DNA of 64,000 nucleotides from NCBI GenBank assembly GCA_051814705.1, contig JBPWQW010000008.1:1-64000 (forward strand), in the 5' to 3' direction. Position numbers and translations under genes: made by a program. Source of the DNA: Geojedonia sp051814705 (GTDB lineage Bacteria > Bacteroidota > Bacteroidia > Flavobacteriales > Flavobacteriaceae). Every line of letters starts with the position of its first letter. The stretch's first letter is position 1. The notes beneath the pieces are model-generated. The model worked only from the letters and a program-made list of their open reading frames with translations, was not told where the DNA came from and searched no databases. Shown here piece after piece: positions 27,656 to 36,465 of the stretch.

Positions 27656-28726
27656 ATGAAAATTAAAAAGAAAAAGAAAATTTATAAAGCATTGAACCTT
27701 TCACCAGGAACCATGACTTATAAGGGTAAAAAAGAGTCTGACGTTACAACTATAGAACTTATTAATTACGATACAAAAAACTTTACCAAATCTAACTTTG
27801 ACCATGTAGCAGATGTTTTAAAACTTGAAAAAAGCGGAGAAATATCATGGATCAATATTAACGGACTACATAACACTTTTGAAATAGAGCAACTTGGAAA
27901 AAATTATGACATACATCCTTTAACGCTGGAAGATATTGTAAACCCTTTTCACAGGCCTAAAATTGATGAATTTGAAAATTATTTGTACATCGTTTTCAAG
28001 ATGTTATCGTTAAAAGATGATGCAGTTTTAAAATATGAGCATGTGAGTATGGTAGTTGGTCATAACTTTGTACTTACATTTCAAGAATCAGACGGAGATG
28101 TCTTTGAAAATTTAAGAGAACGAATTTCGAACGGAAAAGGTAGGATTAGAACCCTTGGTTCAGATTATTTAATGTATGCCATTTTGGACGCCATAGTCGA
28201 TAATTATATTACGGTTGTCGAGGCATTTGGCGATAAAATTGAAGATTTGGAAGAACGGATTTTTGAGCCCGATTCCAATACCAATGAAACTCCTAACCAT
28301 ATTCAAGCTTTAAAACAAGAAGTTCTTAAAATACGCCGTTCTATTTTCCCTTTTAAGGAAGTTGTGAATCGCCTTGAAAAAATGGACTCTTCTATTATTG
28401 ATCAAAAAACACACCGATTTATAAGGGATTTGTACGATCATATTGTACAAGTAAGTGAGTCTGTAGATTTATACAGGGAAATGATTTGGAGTTTAATGGA
28501 TATGCACATGACCATCATTAGCAATAAAATGAATGAGGTGATGAAGGTATTGACCATTATTGCTACAATCTTTATTCCCCTTACTTTTTTGGCAGGCATA
28601 TACGGTATGAACTTCGACAATATTCCAGAATTGCATTACCAATACAGTTATTATATACTTTGGGGGGCAATGATTATTATCTTTATTTTTATGCTTCTAT
28701 ATTTTAGAAGAAAAAAATGGTTTTAA
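27656..28726 (+). CDS. corA: Magnesium/cobalt transporter CorA
   Basis: 356 residues. It is a pentameric inner-membrane channel for Mg2+ (also Co2+, Ni2+). A large cytosolic N-terminal domain precedes a long stalk helix and two C-terminal membrane helices. The selectivity motif Gly-Met-Asn is at 317-319 in GIYGMNF, and the C-terminus ends in the basic cluster RRKKW. The very Lys-rich first ten residues are unusual but start from a clear ATG. The DUF2461 gene follows 22 bases later and may be co-transcribed. Confidence 0.95.
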   Translation: MKIKKKKKIYKALNLSPGTMTYKGKKESDVTTIELINYDTKNFTKSNFDHVADVLKLEKSGEISWININGLHNTFEIEQLGKNYDIHPLTLEDIVNPFHRPKIDEFENYLYIVFKMLSLKDDAVLKYEHVSMVVGHNFVLTFQESDGDVFENLRERISNGKGRIRTLGSDYLMYAILDAIVDNYITVVEAFGDKIEDLEERIFEPDSNTNETPNHIQALKQEVLKIRRSIFPFKEVVNRLEKMDSSIIDQKTHRFIRDLYDHIVQVSESVDLYREMIWSLMDMHMTIISNKMNEVMKVLTIIATIFIPLTFLAGIYGMNFDNIPELHYQYSYYILWGAMIIIFIFMLLYFRRKKWF

Positions 28727-28748
28727 ATACTAAATAGTTTATAATAAA

Positions 28749-29426
28749 ATGAGTGATAAATTTTTAAAAGATGCGTTGGAGTTTTTCAAAAAACTGGAGA
28801 AAAATAATAATAGAGATTGGTTTAATGACCACAAAAAAGAGTTTAAATCCATTGAGGTTGAAGTAAAGTCGTGTTATTCAACCCTGTTTAATTTGTTGAA
28901 AACACATGACGGTGTTGACCAATTTAAAATGTTTCGCATTTATCGAGATGTGCGATTTTCAAAAAACAAATTGCCCTACAAAACCCACTTTGGAGGTTCA
29001 TTTCATAGAATTAAACCAGAATTAAGAGGTGGGTATTATCTGCATATCGCACCCAATAATGAATCGTTTATCGCTGCTGGATTTTGGGAACCAAGCACTT
29101 CAGATTTGCTTAGAATGCGAAAAGAATTTGAAATGGATGATACCGAAATGAGAGCCATTATTAATGACCCCTCGTTTCAGTCTGTTTGGGGCGACTTATC
29201 TGGAGATGAGCTTAAAACGGCTCCAAGAGATTTTGATAAAGATCACCCTGCCATAGATTTAATAAAAAAGAAGCAATATATTTTTGTAAAAAAATATACG
29301 GATAATGATGTGCTTTCAGATGACTTTTTAGTCAATGTCAATACATCGTTTAAGGCTATAAGGCCTTATTTTAATTATATGAGCGATGTGCTTACTACTA
29401 ATTTAAACGGGGAATCCATTATATAA
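28749..29426 (+). CDS. DUF2461 family protein
   Basis: 225 residues, matching the DUF2461 / TIGR02453 family in length and motifs: NRDWFNDHKKEF near 20, FRIYRDVRFSKNKLPYKTHFG near 60-80, and GGYYLHIAP. The function is not established. It is cytosolic with no signal peptide. It follows corA closely and its stop codon region overlaps the convergent GreA-like gene by eight bases. Confidence 0.88.
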   Translation: MSDKFLKDALEFFKKLEKNNNRDWFNDHKKEFKSIEVEVKSCYSTLFNLLKTHDGVDQFKMFRIYRDVRFSKNKLPYKTHFGGSFHRIKPELRGGYYLHIAPNNESFIAAGFWEPSTSDLLRMRKEFEMDDTEMRAIINDPSFQSVWGDLSGDELKTAPRDFDKDHPAIDLIKKKQYIFVKKYTDNDVLSDDFLVNVNTSFKAIRPYFNYMSDVLTTNLNGESII

Positions 29427-29865
29427 TATTGGTAATAGTATAAGAAGTTCCATTAAAATTAATTTGGTCTCCTTTGGCCTTGTTTTTTAACAACATGCCA
29501 ATTGGAGACTGCAACGAAATTGCAAAATAACTCAAACCTTCAAGCTCAATTTTACCAACACTAACAGATAAAAAAAAGGTATTGGTTTGGGTATAAATAA
29601 TACTGCCCAAGACCCCTGATTCATTTTTTATTTTTGGGTTGATTAGTTTAAGGGTTTCCATCATTTTTGTGGCATCGTTCAGATGCTGGGCATTTTTTTC
29701 CAAATCGTTTAAAAGTTTCCCATTTCCCGAATCGTCGTCCTCACTGTTCTTCTTATCATTATTCTCGATGGAGTCCTTAATTGTATCCATTTCTAGTTTG
29801 TAATTGTAAATGCGTTTATTTACATACTCTATACAAACTTGTAAAAGCTCGTGTTTTATGCTCAT
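29419..29865 (-). CDS. GreA/GreB-like protein
   Basis: 148 residues. Residues 1-80 should form a helical hairpin with a strongly acidic turn (SEDDDSGNG, 41-49). Residues 85-148 resemble the FKBP-like C-terminal domain of GreA/GreB, including AISLQSPIGMLL (116-126) followed by KGDQINFNGTSYTI. GreA proteins push the acidic tip into the RNA polymerase secondary channel and rescue backtracked complexes. This protein is somewhat shorter and diverged, so it could be an RNAP secondary-channel factor with another role. Three bases separate it from the upstream conserved gene, so the two are likely an operon. Confidence 0.65.
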   Translation of the reverse strand: MSIKHELLQVCIEYVNKRIYNYKLEMDTIKDSIENNDKKNSEDDDSGNGKLLNDLEKNAQHLNDATKMMETLKLINPKIKNESGVLGSIIYTQTNTFFLSVSVGKIELEGLSYFAISLQSPIGMLLKNKAKGDQINFNGTSYTITNII

Positions 29866-29868
29866 AAA

Positions 29869-30273
29869 TTAGGCCACTTTAGGCGCCAGAAGTTGAATGT
29901 GGTTGATTAAGCGATCTTTTACAAGATCCATCATACGTTTATTTAATGCCGAAGAATTTTTAATATATAAGGCATATTCTTCAATAGTGAATTGCCCAAT
30001 GACCATGCCTTTTAATGAGTTTCTGAACTTCATGTCTTTGTGAATGGCGTTTTCGATATAGTCTAATTGTTTAGTTAATGATAACTCATAAAACACATTT
30101 TTATGCTTATCTACATAATTTTTAAAAACTTCAATAAACAATTCATTTTGGAGTTTGATAACTGGGCGCAACGTCACATTTTGAAACCGCTCGTCATCAC
30201 TCATGGTGTCATAAATTAATGCCGATGCAATAATGGGGCGAATGTTGTTGAGATGTATGGATCGGTCGGTCAT
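29869..30273 (-). CDS. Conserved flavobacterial protein of unknown function
   Basis: 134 residues, all-helical by appearance, with MSDDERFQNVTLRPVIKLQNE, HKDMKFRNSLKGMVIGQFT and YIKNSSALNKRMMDLVKDRLI. I recall similar proteins in Flavobacteriaceae that carry the annotation glyoxalase, but nothing in this sequence shows a glyoxalase fold or metal site. It sits three bases upstream of the GreA-like gene, so the pair may act together. Confidence 0.65.
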   Translation of the reverse strand: MTDRSIHLNNIRPIIASALIYDTMSDDERFQNVTLRPVIKLQNELFIEVFKNYVDKHKNVFYELSLTKQLDYIENAIHKDMKFRNSLKGMVIGQFTIEEYALYIKNSSALNKRMMDLVKDRLINHIQLLAPKVA

Positions 30274-30525
30274 GACATTAAGTTTTAATAAAAATAAAAA
30301 TTAACTGTTCTACTTAAATCGGGAATCTTAGATCTTGTTAACCGCTTTATCAACATTTTATGCAAAAAGGCCGTATTATATGAGACCTTGATTGGAATTC
30401 TAGGTGAAAATTCGCTATAAAATGGCATTGCCTTAAAATAGAAACTCGAGCCTGTTATTTAGAAGCACAAAGATTATGCGAGTTGGATATGTTGAGTGTG
30501 GCTCAAAAGCATAGCACTTTTGAGA

Positions 30526-31140
30526 TTAATAATTTGGAATATTCAAGCCGAGAACAAGATCACGTGTGGCGACCATAATGTTGCCCTTTTTCTGTAATTT
30601 GAGAACGCCATTACCTCCTCTTGGCCGTGTATCATTCTTAATTTTAGCCGTTAAATTGGGGTCATCATCAAAATAATAATCATTGATATAATATTCATTT
30701 TTATTAGGTTCTTTGACTGTTATATGAATATGCTGTGGAATATTAGAGTTTGGGTAAGATGCCGGTCGTGAAGTGTAAAACGAATACGAACCCTTTTTAT
30801 CGGTTTTTAACCAAGTTCTTAAATAACCATGACGCTTTTCCCAACCTTTTGAGTTTGGGCGTGATGGGTATATCCCTTCATCATTTGTGTGATAAACATA
30901 GAGGATGACTTCTTTTGCAGGAGTGACACCATCCAATTTGTAAACCACACCACTGATCTTGATCTTTTGGGATGCATTGTTAAAATCTGGAAGCGTATCA
31001 ACCGATTTCAATAATTTGTTTCCATATCCATAAATGGCTTCACAACCTTCACAAGGACCACCAACAAGCTTATTTTGGCCTTCGGCACAGGAAAACATCA
31101 GCAAAATACTTAAACCTAAAATGGAATGTATGAACTTCAT
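30526..31140 (-). CDS. Intradiol ring-cleavage dioxygenase-like lipoprotein
   Basis: 204 residues from the ATG at 31140 (a TTG five codons earlier is less likely). A lipoprotein signal ends in LLMFSC with Cys18 as the lipid site. The mature part has the intradiol dioxygenase beta-sandwich: GVVYKLDGVTPAKEVILYVYHTND, RHGYLRTW with a candidate ligand Tyr, and PQHIHITV with the His-x-His pair expected to hold Fe(III). Family enzymes open catechol rings, but exported Bacteroidota members have no proven substrate. A hairpin (30502-30524) without a T run lies just past the stop. Confidence 0.78.
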   Translation of the reverse strand: MKFIHSILGLSILLMFSCAEGQNKLVGGPCEGCEAIYGYGNKLLKSVDTLPDFNNASQKIKISGVVYKLDGVTPAKEVILYVYHTNDEGIYPSRPNSKGWEKRHGYLRTWLKTDKKGSYSFYTSRPASYPNSNIPQHIHITVKEPNKNEYYINDYYFDDDPNLTAKIKNDTRPRGGNGVLKLQKKGNIMVATRDLVLGLNIPNY

Positions 31141-31266
31141 TTGGCTTATTTTCAATTAAGTTACTATTAAAAATCAGTAAATCAAATCCAGTTAATTAAA
31201 GTTTATAAAAAGATTAACTAAGTTGTAGTATTTTCATAATAATTGATAATATTTACAAAAAAAAAC

Positions 31267-31656
31267 ATGAGATTTCACACACGTAAATGGGTTAAACCTG
31301 AGGATTTAAATCCGAACGGGACACTGTTTGGAGGTCGTTTATTGGCTTGGATAGACGAGGAAGCAGCACTTTACACGCTTATACAGTTGGAAAACAATCA
31401 TATCGTTACTAAATATATATCGGAGATCAATTTTATGAGTTCTGCAAAACAGGGTGATGTTGTTGAACTTGGAATGGAAGTGGTAAAGTTTGGGAGGTCG
31501 TCATTAACTTTAAAATGTGAAGCCCGAAACAAAATGACCAGAGAAACCATTTTAACGGTTGACAATATCATTATGGTTAATCTGGGTGAAGATGGTAAAC
31601 CAAAACCACATGGTAAGACTCATGTAGAGTTTATTAAAGACCGATTGGATAAATAA
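31267..31656 (+). CDS. Acyl-CoA thioesterase (hotdog fold)
   Basis: 129 residues from the ATG at 31267; a TTG eight codons upstream is less likely. It shows the hotdog acyl-CoA hydrolase pattern of the YciA/BFIT type: NPNGTLFGGRLLAWIDEEAA with the catalytic acidic residue on the central helix, and FMSSAKQGDVVELGMEV. It hydrolyses acyl-CoA to free acid and CoA in the cytoplasm. Substrate length cannot be told. Monocistronic, with a clean terminator. Confidence 0.88.
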   Translation: MRFHTRKWVKPEDLNPNGTLFGGRLLAWIDEEAALYTLIQLENNHIVTKYISEINFMSSAKQGDVVELGMEVVKFGRSSLTLKCEARNKMTRETILTVDNIIMVNLGEDGKPKPHGKTHVEFIKDRLDK

Positions 31657-31686
31657 AAAAACCACCTTTTTCAGGTGGTTTTTTTA
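31656..31686 (+). terminator. Terminator of the thioesterase gene
   Basis: AAAAACCACCT pairs with AGGTGGTTTTT around a short loop, with flanking A and T runs; it can act on both strands and separates two convergent genes. Confidence 0.85.
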
Positions 31687-31702
31687 TAAGAGCCATGGCA
31701 TC

Positions 31703-32179
31703 CTAAAATTGATATCTAATGCCCAAGGCAATATCAAAGTCAAGATCATCCCTGTAACTCCCAAAACCAAGTTCAGGTCTAAAATCTAATGAAAGTTGTA
31801 ATGGGATATCAAAATTGTATTCCACACCGATGTCTCCAGCGGCAAATACGAAAGTTTCATCGTCGTGAATATTGTTTTCAAAACTGTAGGATCCAACACC
31901 GCCACCAACACCAGCATACCAATTAAAATCTCCATCTAAATGGAAAACCCATTGGTATAAGCCAGCAAGTTTAAATCCATCATAGGAATTACCACTTCGC
32001 CAACCTAAATCAAACTCCAGTCGATTAATGTCGCTCAAGGCTCTTTGATACGATATTTCAGCTCCAAAACCATTACTGTCACCCAGTCTAAGACCCAGTG
32101 CATTTTGAGAAATGTCTTGAGCACTAATGAGTGCCGTGAAACCTAAACAGGTGATAGTCAATAAAAATAATTTCTTCAT
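31703..32179 (-). CDS. Small outer-membrane beta-barrel protein
   Basis: 158 residues. A signal peptide (residues 1-20, MKKLFLLT to ISA|Q) precedes alternating amphipathic strands, with many Gly/Tyr/Phe and a C-terminal aromatic end (GIRYQF), as in outer-membrane barrels. GVGGGVGSYSFE and RPELGFGSYRDD are typical turns. Probably an eight-stranded barrel. I do not recognise a specific role. Confidence 0.78.
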   Translation of the reverse strand: MKKLFLLTITCLGFTALISAQDISQNALGLRLGDSNGFGAEISYQRALSDINRLEFDLGWRSGNSYDGFKLAGLYQWVFHLDGDFNWYAGVGGGVGSYSFENNIHDDETFVFAAGDIGVEYNFDIPLQLSLDFRPELGFGSYRDDLDFDIALGIRYQF

Positions 32180-32327
32180 AAATTTTAAAAGTTTTTAGAT
32201 TTAAACAAAAGTTCAATTAACACTAATTTTACTACAGCAAATATAACGTCAATGTGCATTAAAAATTGGATTATTAGTTTAATTTTAAACAAAAATTGAC
32301 TTGTTTACAGACTTATTTACGTAAAAT

Positions 32328-35258
32328 ATGCAACATTTGGACGTTTTTGAAAATTTACAAGGACTTAAAAGTAAACTTGATGGAGACTTGTTGTATGACG
32401 ATTTAATAAAAGCATTATATGCCACAGATGCTTCAGTATACAGGATGCTGCCGTTGGCTGTCGCTTATCCAAAATCGATAGCGGATATTAAGCACTTGAT
32501 CCATTTTGCAAAAGAGCATAAAACCTCATTAATTCCCAGAACTGCTGGCACTTCGCTTGCTGGGCAATGTGTTGGAACAGGGATTGTCGTGGATGTTTCC
32601 AAATATTTCACTAAGATATTAGACATTAATGAAACGGAAAAAACGGTTACCGTACAACCTGGAGTGATTCGTGACGAACTGAACTTATATCTTAAACCAT
32701 TCAACTTATTTTTTGGCCCTAATACATCAACCTCAAACCGTTGTATGATTGGAGGCATGGTGGGGAACAATTCTTCAGGCACGACGTCCATTCAGTATGG
32801 CGTCACTCGTGACAAAGTTTTAAAACTAAAAACACTATTGAGTGATGGAAGTGAAGTTGTTTTTTCTGAAATTTCAAGAGAAGAATTTCAGAATAAAAAA
32901 AAATTAAACACCCTTGAAGGAGAAATTTATAAAACAATTTTTTTCGAATTAGCATCAGAAACCGTTCAGGACGACATCAGAAACAACTTTCCAAAGCCAG
33001 AAATCCACCGTAGAAATACCGGTTATGCTATTGATGAATTAATTAAGTCCGAGGTCTTCTCAAAATCAGATAAACCATTCAATATGTGTAAGCTGTTGTC
33101 TGGGAGTGAGGGAACATTGGCTTTTACAACAGAGATTACCTTGCAGTTGGATGACTTGCCGCCAAAGGAACGCGCTATGGTCGCCTTGCATTTTAAGACT
33201 ATTGAAGCCTGTCTAAATGCCGTTGAAACGGTCATGCATCACAATTTGCATACCTGTGAAATGATGGACAAAACTATTTTGGATTGCACCAAACGGAACA
33301 AAGCACAAGAAGAAAACCGACAGTTTATTCAAGGGGATCCAAAGGCTATTTTAATGTGTGAAGTGCGAGCACACACGACTGAAGACCTAAACAAGCAAGT
33401 TAAATCGTTGTTGGATTCTATTGACGCATTACATCTAAGCTATGCAAATCCTATTTTAGTAGGAAATGAAATAGACCAAGCCGTAGAATTGCGCAAAGCG
33501 GGACTGGGTCTATTGGGAAATATGATTGGTGACAAAAAAGCGGCAGCCTGTATTGAAGATACCGCAGTTGCGCTGCCAGATTTAGCCAATTATATAAAGG
33601 AATTTACACAACTCATGGCTGGTTATAATCAAGATGCTGTGTACTACGCTCATGCCGGAGCTGGAGAGTTGCATTTGCGACCCATCCTAAATTTAAAAAA
33701 GCAGGAGGATGTTGTTTTATTTAGAAAAATCACAACTGATGTAGCTCACTTAGTCAAGAAATATAAGGGCTCTATGAGTGGCGAACATGGTGACGGTATT
33801 GTAAGAGGGGAGTTTATACCAGTCATGATTGGAAAAGATAATTATGAAATATTAAGACGCATCAAATCGGCATTTGACCCCGAAAATTGTTTTAATCCAG
33901 GGAAAATCGTGGATGCCTATCCCATGGATAAGCCCCTGCGTTATGAAGTCGGAAGAGCGGAACCCCAAATTAATACCTTTTTAGATTTTTCAGAATCTAT
34001 GGGAATTCTTCGTGAAGCGGAAAAGTGTAATGGTTCAGGCGATTGCAGAAAGCTTCCAGAATTTGGAGGAACCATGTGCCCAAGTTATAGAGCGACTCGA
34101 AATGAAAGGGATACGACCAGAGCAAGGGCCAATGCGTTGCGAGAATTTTTAACCAATTCCGAAAAACCCAATAGATTTAATCATAAGGAATTAAAAGAGG
34201 TTTTTGATTTATGTTTAAGTTGTAAAGCCTGTGCCAGCGAATGCCCAAGTAGTGTAGATGTGGCAAGCTTAAAGGCTGAGTTTCTTTACCAATACCAAAA
34301 GGAAAACGGCCTGAGTTTAAGGACTATAGTATTTGCGTTTAATAACACATTAAATGGTTACGGAAGTAAGTTTTCAAGACTTTCAAATTTTCTATTTTCT
34401 AATGGATTGACGTCTTCAATCTTAAAACAGGTATTAGGAATTGCCAAAGAAAGAAGCCTGCCTAAGATTTCAAATATCAGTTTAGATAAATACATTCAAA
34501 ATATTACAAGTCAATTACATAATCATAAATATATTAAAACCGTTTATTGGTTTAATGATGAATTTACCAATCATCTAGACACGCAAATTGGTGTGGATGC
34601 GATCGAACTGTTAAGGGCTTTAAACTATGAGGTTAAATTTTTAAAACATGCTGAATCTGGACGGTCATTTTTGTCTAAAGGATTACTAGTCCAGGCTAAA
34701 AAATTTGCGAATCAAAATGTTTCGATCTTCAAAGATTTAATTGCTGAACAAACCCCTTTAATAGGTATCGAACCTTCGGCAATATTGACTTTTAGGGATG
34801 AATATTTAAAATTGGCCGATGATAAAGCAGCCGTAAAAACACTAGCCAAAAACAGTTTTTTAATCGAAGAATTCATTCAGAACGAAATAGAATTGGGCAA
34901 TATTAAACCGGAGCAGTTCACTGAAGAAGCCAAAACTATTAAATTTCATGGACATTGCCACCAAAAGGCTTTGGCAAATCAAATGTCAAGCTTTGCGGTT
35001 TTAAATTTGCCTAAAAACTATAAAGTCACCATTATACCCAGTGGTTGCTGTGGTATGGCTGGGAGTTTTGGTTACGAAAAAGAGCATTATGATGTGAGTA
35101 TGCAAATTGGAGAGCAGACCTTGTTTCCAGCCATTAGAAAGGTAAACAACAAGGTGATCATTTCTGCCAATGGAACCAGTTGCAGGCACCAAATTAAGGA
35201 TGGGACATCTAGGGAAGCTGTGCATCCCATCACAATTTTAAAAGATGCACTGCTATAA
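32328..35258 (+). CDS. FAD/4Fe-4S D-lactate dehydrogenase-type oxidoreductase (GlcD-GlcF fusion)
   Basis: 976 residues. The N-terminal half is a PCMH-type FAD-binding domain (IPRTAGTSLAGQCVGTGIVVDVS at about 66-88) plus the FAD-oxidase C-terminal domain (EHGDGIVRGEF). The C-terminal half carries two ferredoxin-type clusters (CNGSGDC from about 567, CLSCKACASECP from about 629) and CCG-type cysteine motifs (HGHCHQKAL, PSGCCGMAG near 907). The layout matches membrane-associated quinone-linked D-lactate or glycolate dehydrogenases. The exact 2-hydroxyacid is not readable. Monocistronic, 63 bases ahead of aroC. Confidence 0.88.
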   Translation: MQHLDVFENLQGLKSKLDGDLLYDDLIKALYATDASVYRMLPLAVAYPKSIADIKHLIHFAKEHKTSLIPRTAGTSLAGQCVGTGIVVDVSKYFTKILDINETEKTVTVQPGVIRDELNLYLKPFNLFFGPNTSTSNRCMIGGMVGNNSSGTTSIQYGVTRDKVLKLKTLLSDGSEVVFSEISREEFQNKKKLNTLEGEIYKTIFFELASETVQDDIRNNFPKPEIHRRNTGYAIDELIKSEVFSKSDKPFNMCKLLSGSEGTLAFTTEITLQLDDLPPKERAMVALHFKTIEACLNAVETVMHHNLHTCEMMDKTILDCTKRNKAQEENRQFIQGDPKAILMCEVRAHTTEDLNKQVKSLLDSIDALHLSYANPILVGNEIDQAVELRKAGLGLLGNMIGDKKAAACIEDTAVALPDLANYIKEFTQLMAGYNQDAVYYAHAGAGELHLRPILNLKKQEDVVLFRKITTDVAHLVKKYKGSMSGEHGDGIVRGEFIPVMIGKDNYEILRRIKSAFDPENCFNPGKIVDAYPMDKPLRYEVGRAEPQINTFLDFSESMGILREAEKCNGSGDCRKLPEFGGTMCPSYRATRNERDTTRARANALREFLTNSEKPNRFNHKELKEVFDLCLSCKACASECPSSVDVASLKAEFLYQYQKENGLSLRTIVFAFNNTLNGYGSKFSRLSNFLFSNGLTSSILKQVLGIAKERSLPKISNISLDKYIQNITSQLHNHKYIKTVYWFNDEFTNHLDTQIGVDAIELLRALNYEVKFLKHAESGRSFLSKGLLVQAKKFANQNVSIFKDLIAEQTPLIGIEPSAILTFRDEYLKLADDKAAVKTLAKNSFLIEEFIQNEIELGNIKPEQFTEEAKTIKFHGHCHQKALANQMSSFAVLNLPKNYKVTIIPSGCCGMAGSFGYEKEHYDVSMQIGEQTLFPAIRKVNNKVIISANGTSCRHQIKDGTSREAVHPITILKDALL

Positions 35259-35321
35259 TTTTTGTTTCTTTAATTTTAAAATTACTTTAGCATTCTAAAT
35301 AACAGTTACAAATATCATTAA

Positions 35322-36383
35322 ATGGCGGGAAATTCCTTCGGAAAATTATTTAAGTTGACTACGTTTGGGGAGTCACATGGTGTCGCAATTGGAGGTATTA
35401 TTGATGGGTGCCCTTCTGGACTTGAAATTGATTTTGAAGCGATTCAAGCAGAAATGAATAGGCGCAAACCCGGACAATCCGAAATTGTAACCCAGCGTAA
35501 GGAGCCTGATACTGTTGAATTTCTATCTGGAATTTTTGAAGGTAAAACTACGGGAACACCTATAGGATTTACCATTCAAAACACCAATCAAAAATCAAAA
35601 GATTATTCACATATTAAAGAAGTATATCGCCCAAGCCATGCCGATTATACCTACGAAAAAAAATACGGAAACCGCGATTACCGAGGTGGTGGACGAAGTT
35701 CAGCACGTGAAACGGCCTGTAGAGTAGTAGCAGGGGCCATTGCAAAACAACTTTTAAAGGATGTGAAAATTCATGCCTTTACATCTTCAGTTGGGGATAT
35801 TTTTATAAATAAACCCTATCAAGATCTGGATTTTTCAAAAATTGAAGCAAATGCAGTCCGTTGCCCAGATGAGGCCACCGCTGAGCGTATGATCAATAGA
35901 ATAAAAGAGATCAAGAAAGATGGCGATACCATTGGCGGAACCGTGACCTGTGTGTTGCAAAATGTGCCCATAGGACTGGGCGAACCTGTGTTTGATAAAC
36001 TCCACGCCGAATTAGGTAAGGCCATGCTGTCCATCAATGCTGTAAAAGGATTTGAATACGGCAGTGGCTTTTGTGGCGTACAAATGAAAGGCAGCGAGCA
36101 TAACGATTTGTTCAACGCAGACGGAAGCACCAAAACCAATCTTTCAGGAGGTATTCAAGGCGGTATTTCAAACGGTATGGATATTTATTTTAGAGTGGCC
36201 TTTAAACCCGTCGCTACCATCATTAAAAAACAAGATGCCTTGGATAGCAGTGGGCAAATCGTAGAAATGCAGGGCAAAGGGCGTCACGATCCTTGTGTGG
36301 TGCCTAGAGCGGTGCCTATTGTAGAAGCCATGGCGGCTTTGGTAATCGCCGATTATTATCTGCAAGATAAAATCTATAAGTAG
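35322..36383 (+). CDS. aroC: Chorismate synthase
   Basis: 353 residues. It converts 5-enolpyruvylshikimate 3-phosphate to chorismate using reduced FMN, the last step of the shikimate pathway. Signatures: GNSFGKLFKLTTFGESHG at the start, GCPSGLEID, YRPSHADYTY, then YRGGGRSSARET, and GRHDPCVVPRAVPIVEAM at the end. Length is normal. No other aro genes are nearby. Confidence 0.97.
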   Translation: MAGNSFGKLFKLTTFGESHGVAIGGIIDGCPSGLEIDFEAIQAEMNRRKPGQSEIVTQRKEPDTVEFLSGIFEGKTTGTPIGFTIQNTNQKSKDYSHIKEVYRPSHADYTYEKKYGNRDYRGGGRSSARETACRVVAGAIAKQLLKDVKIHAFTSSVGDIFINKPYQDLDFSKIEANAVRCPDEATAERMINRIKEIKKDGDTIGGTVTCVLQNVPIGLGEPVFDKLHAELGKAMLSINAVKGFEYGSGFCGVQMKGSEHNDLFNADGSTKTNLSGGIQGGISNGMDIYFRVAFKPVATIIKKQDALDSSGQIVEMQGKGRHDPCVVPRAVPIVEAMAALVIADYYLQDKIYK

Positions 36384-36465
36384 CTATTCCTGCTTTCGGC
36401 TTTATCTTTTGAATGCTCAAAAGGATAGCGCCTCAATCAGGGCTAAAAATTAAATTGAATTGCTC

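Noticed and set aside
30502..30524. Hairpin CTCAAAAG-loop-CTTTTGAG after the dioxygenase-like gene as an intrinsic terminator
   Set aside because: A good stem, but no T run follows on the minus strand.
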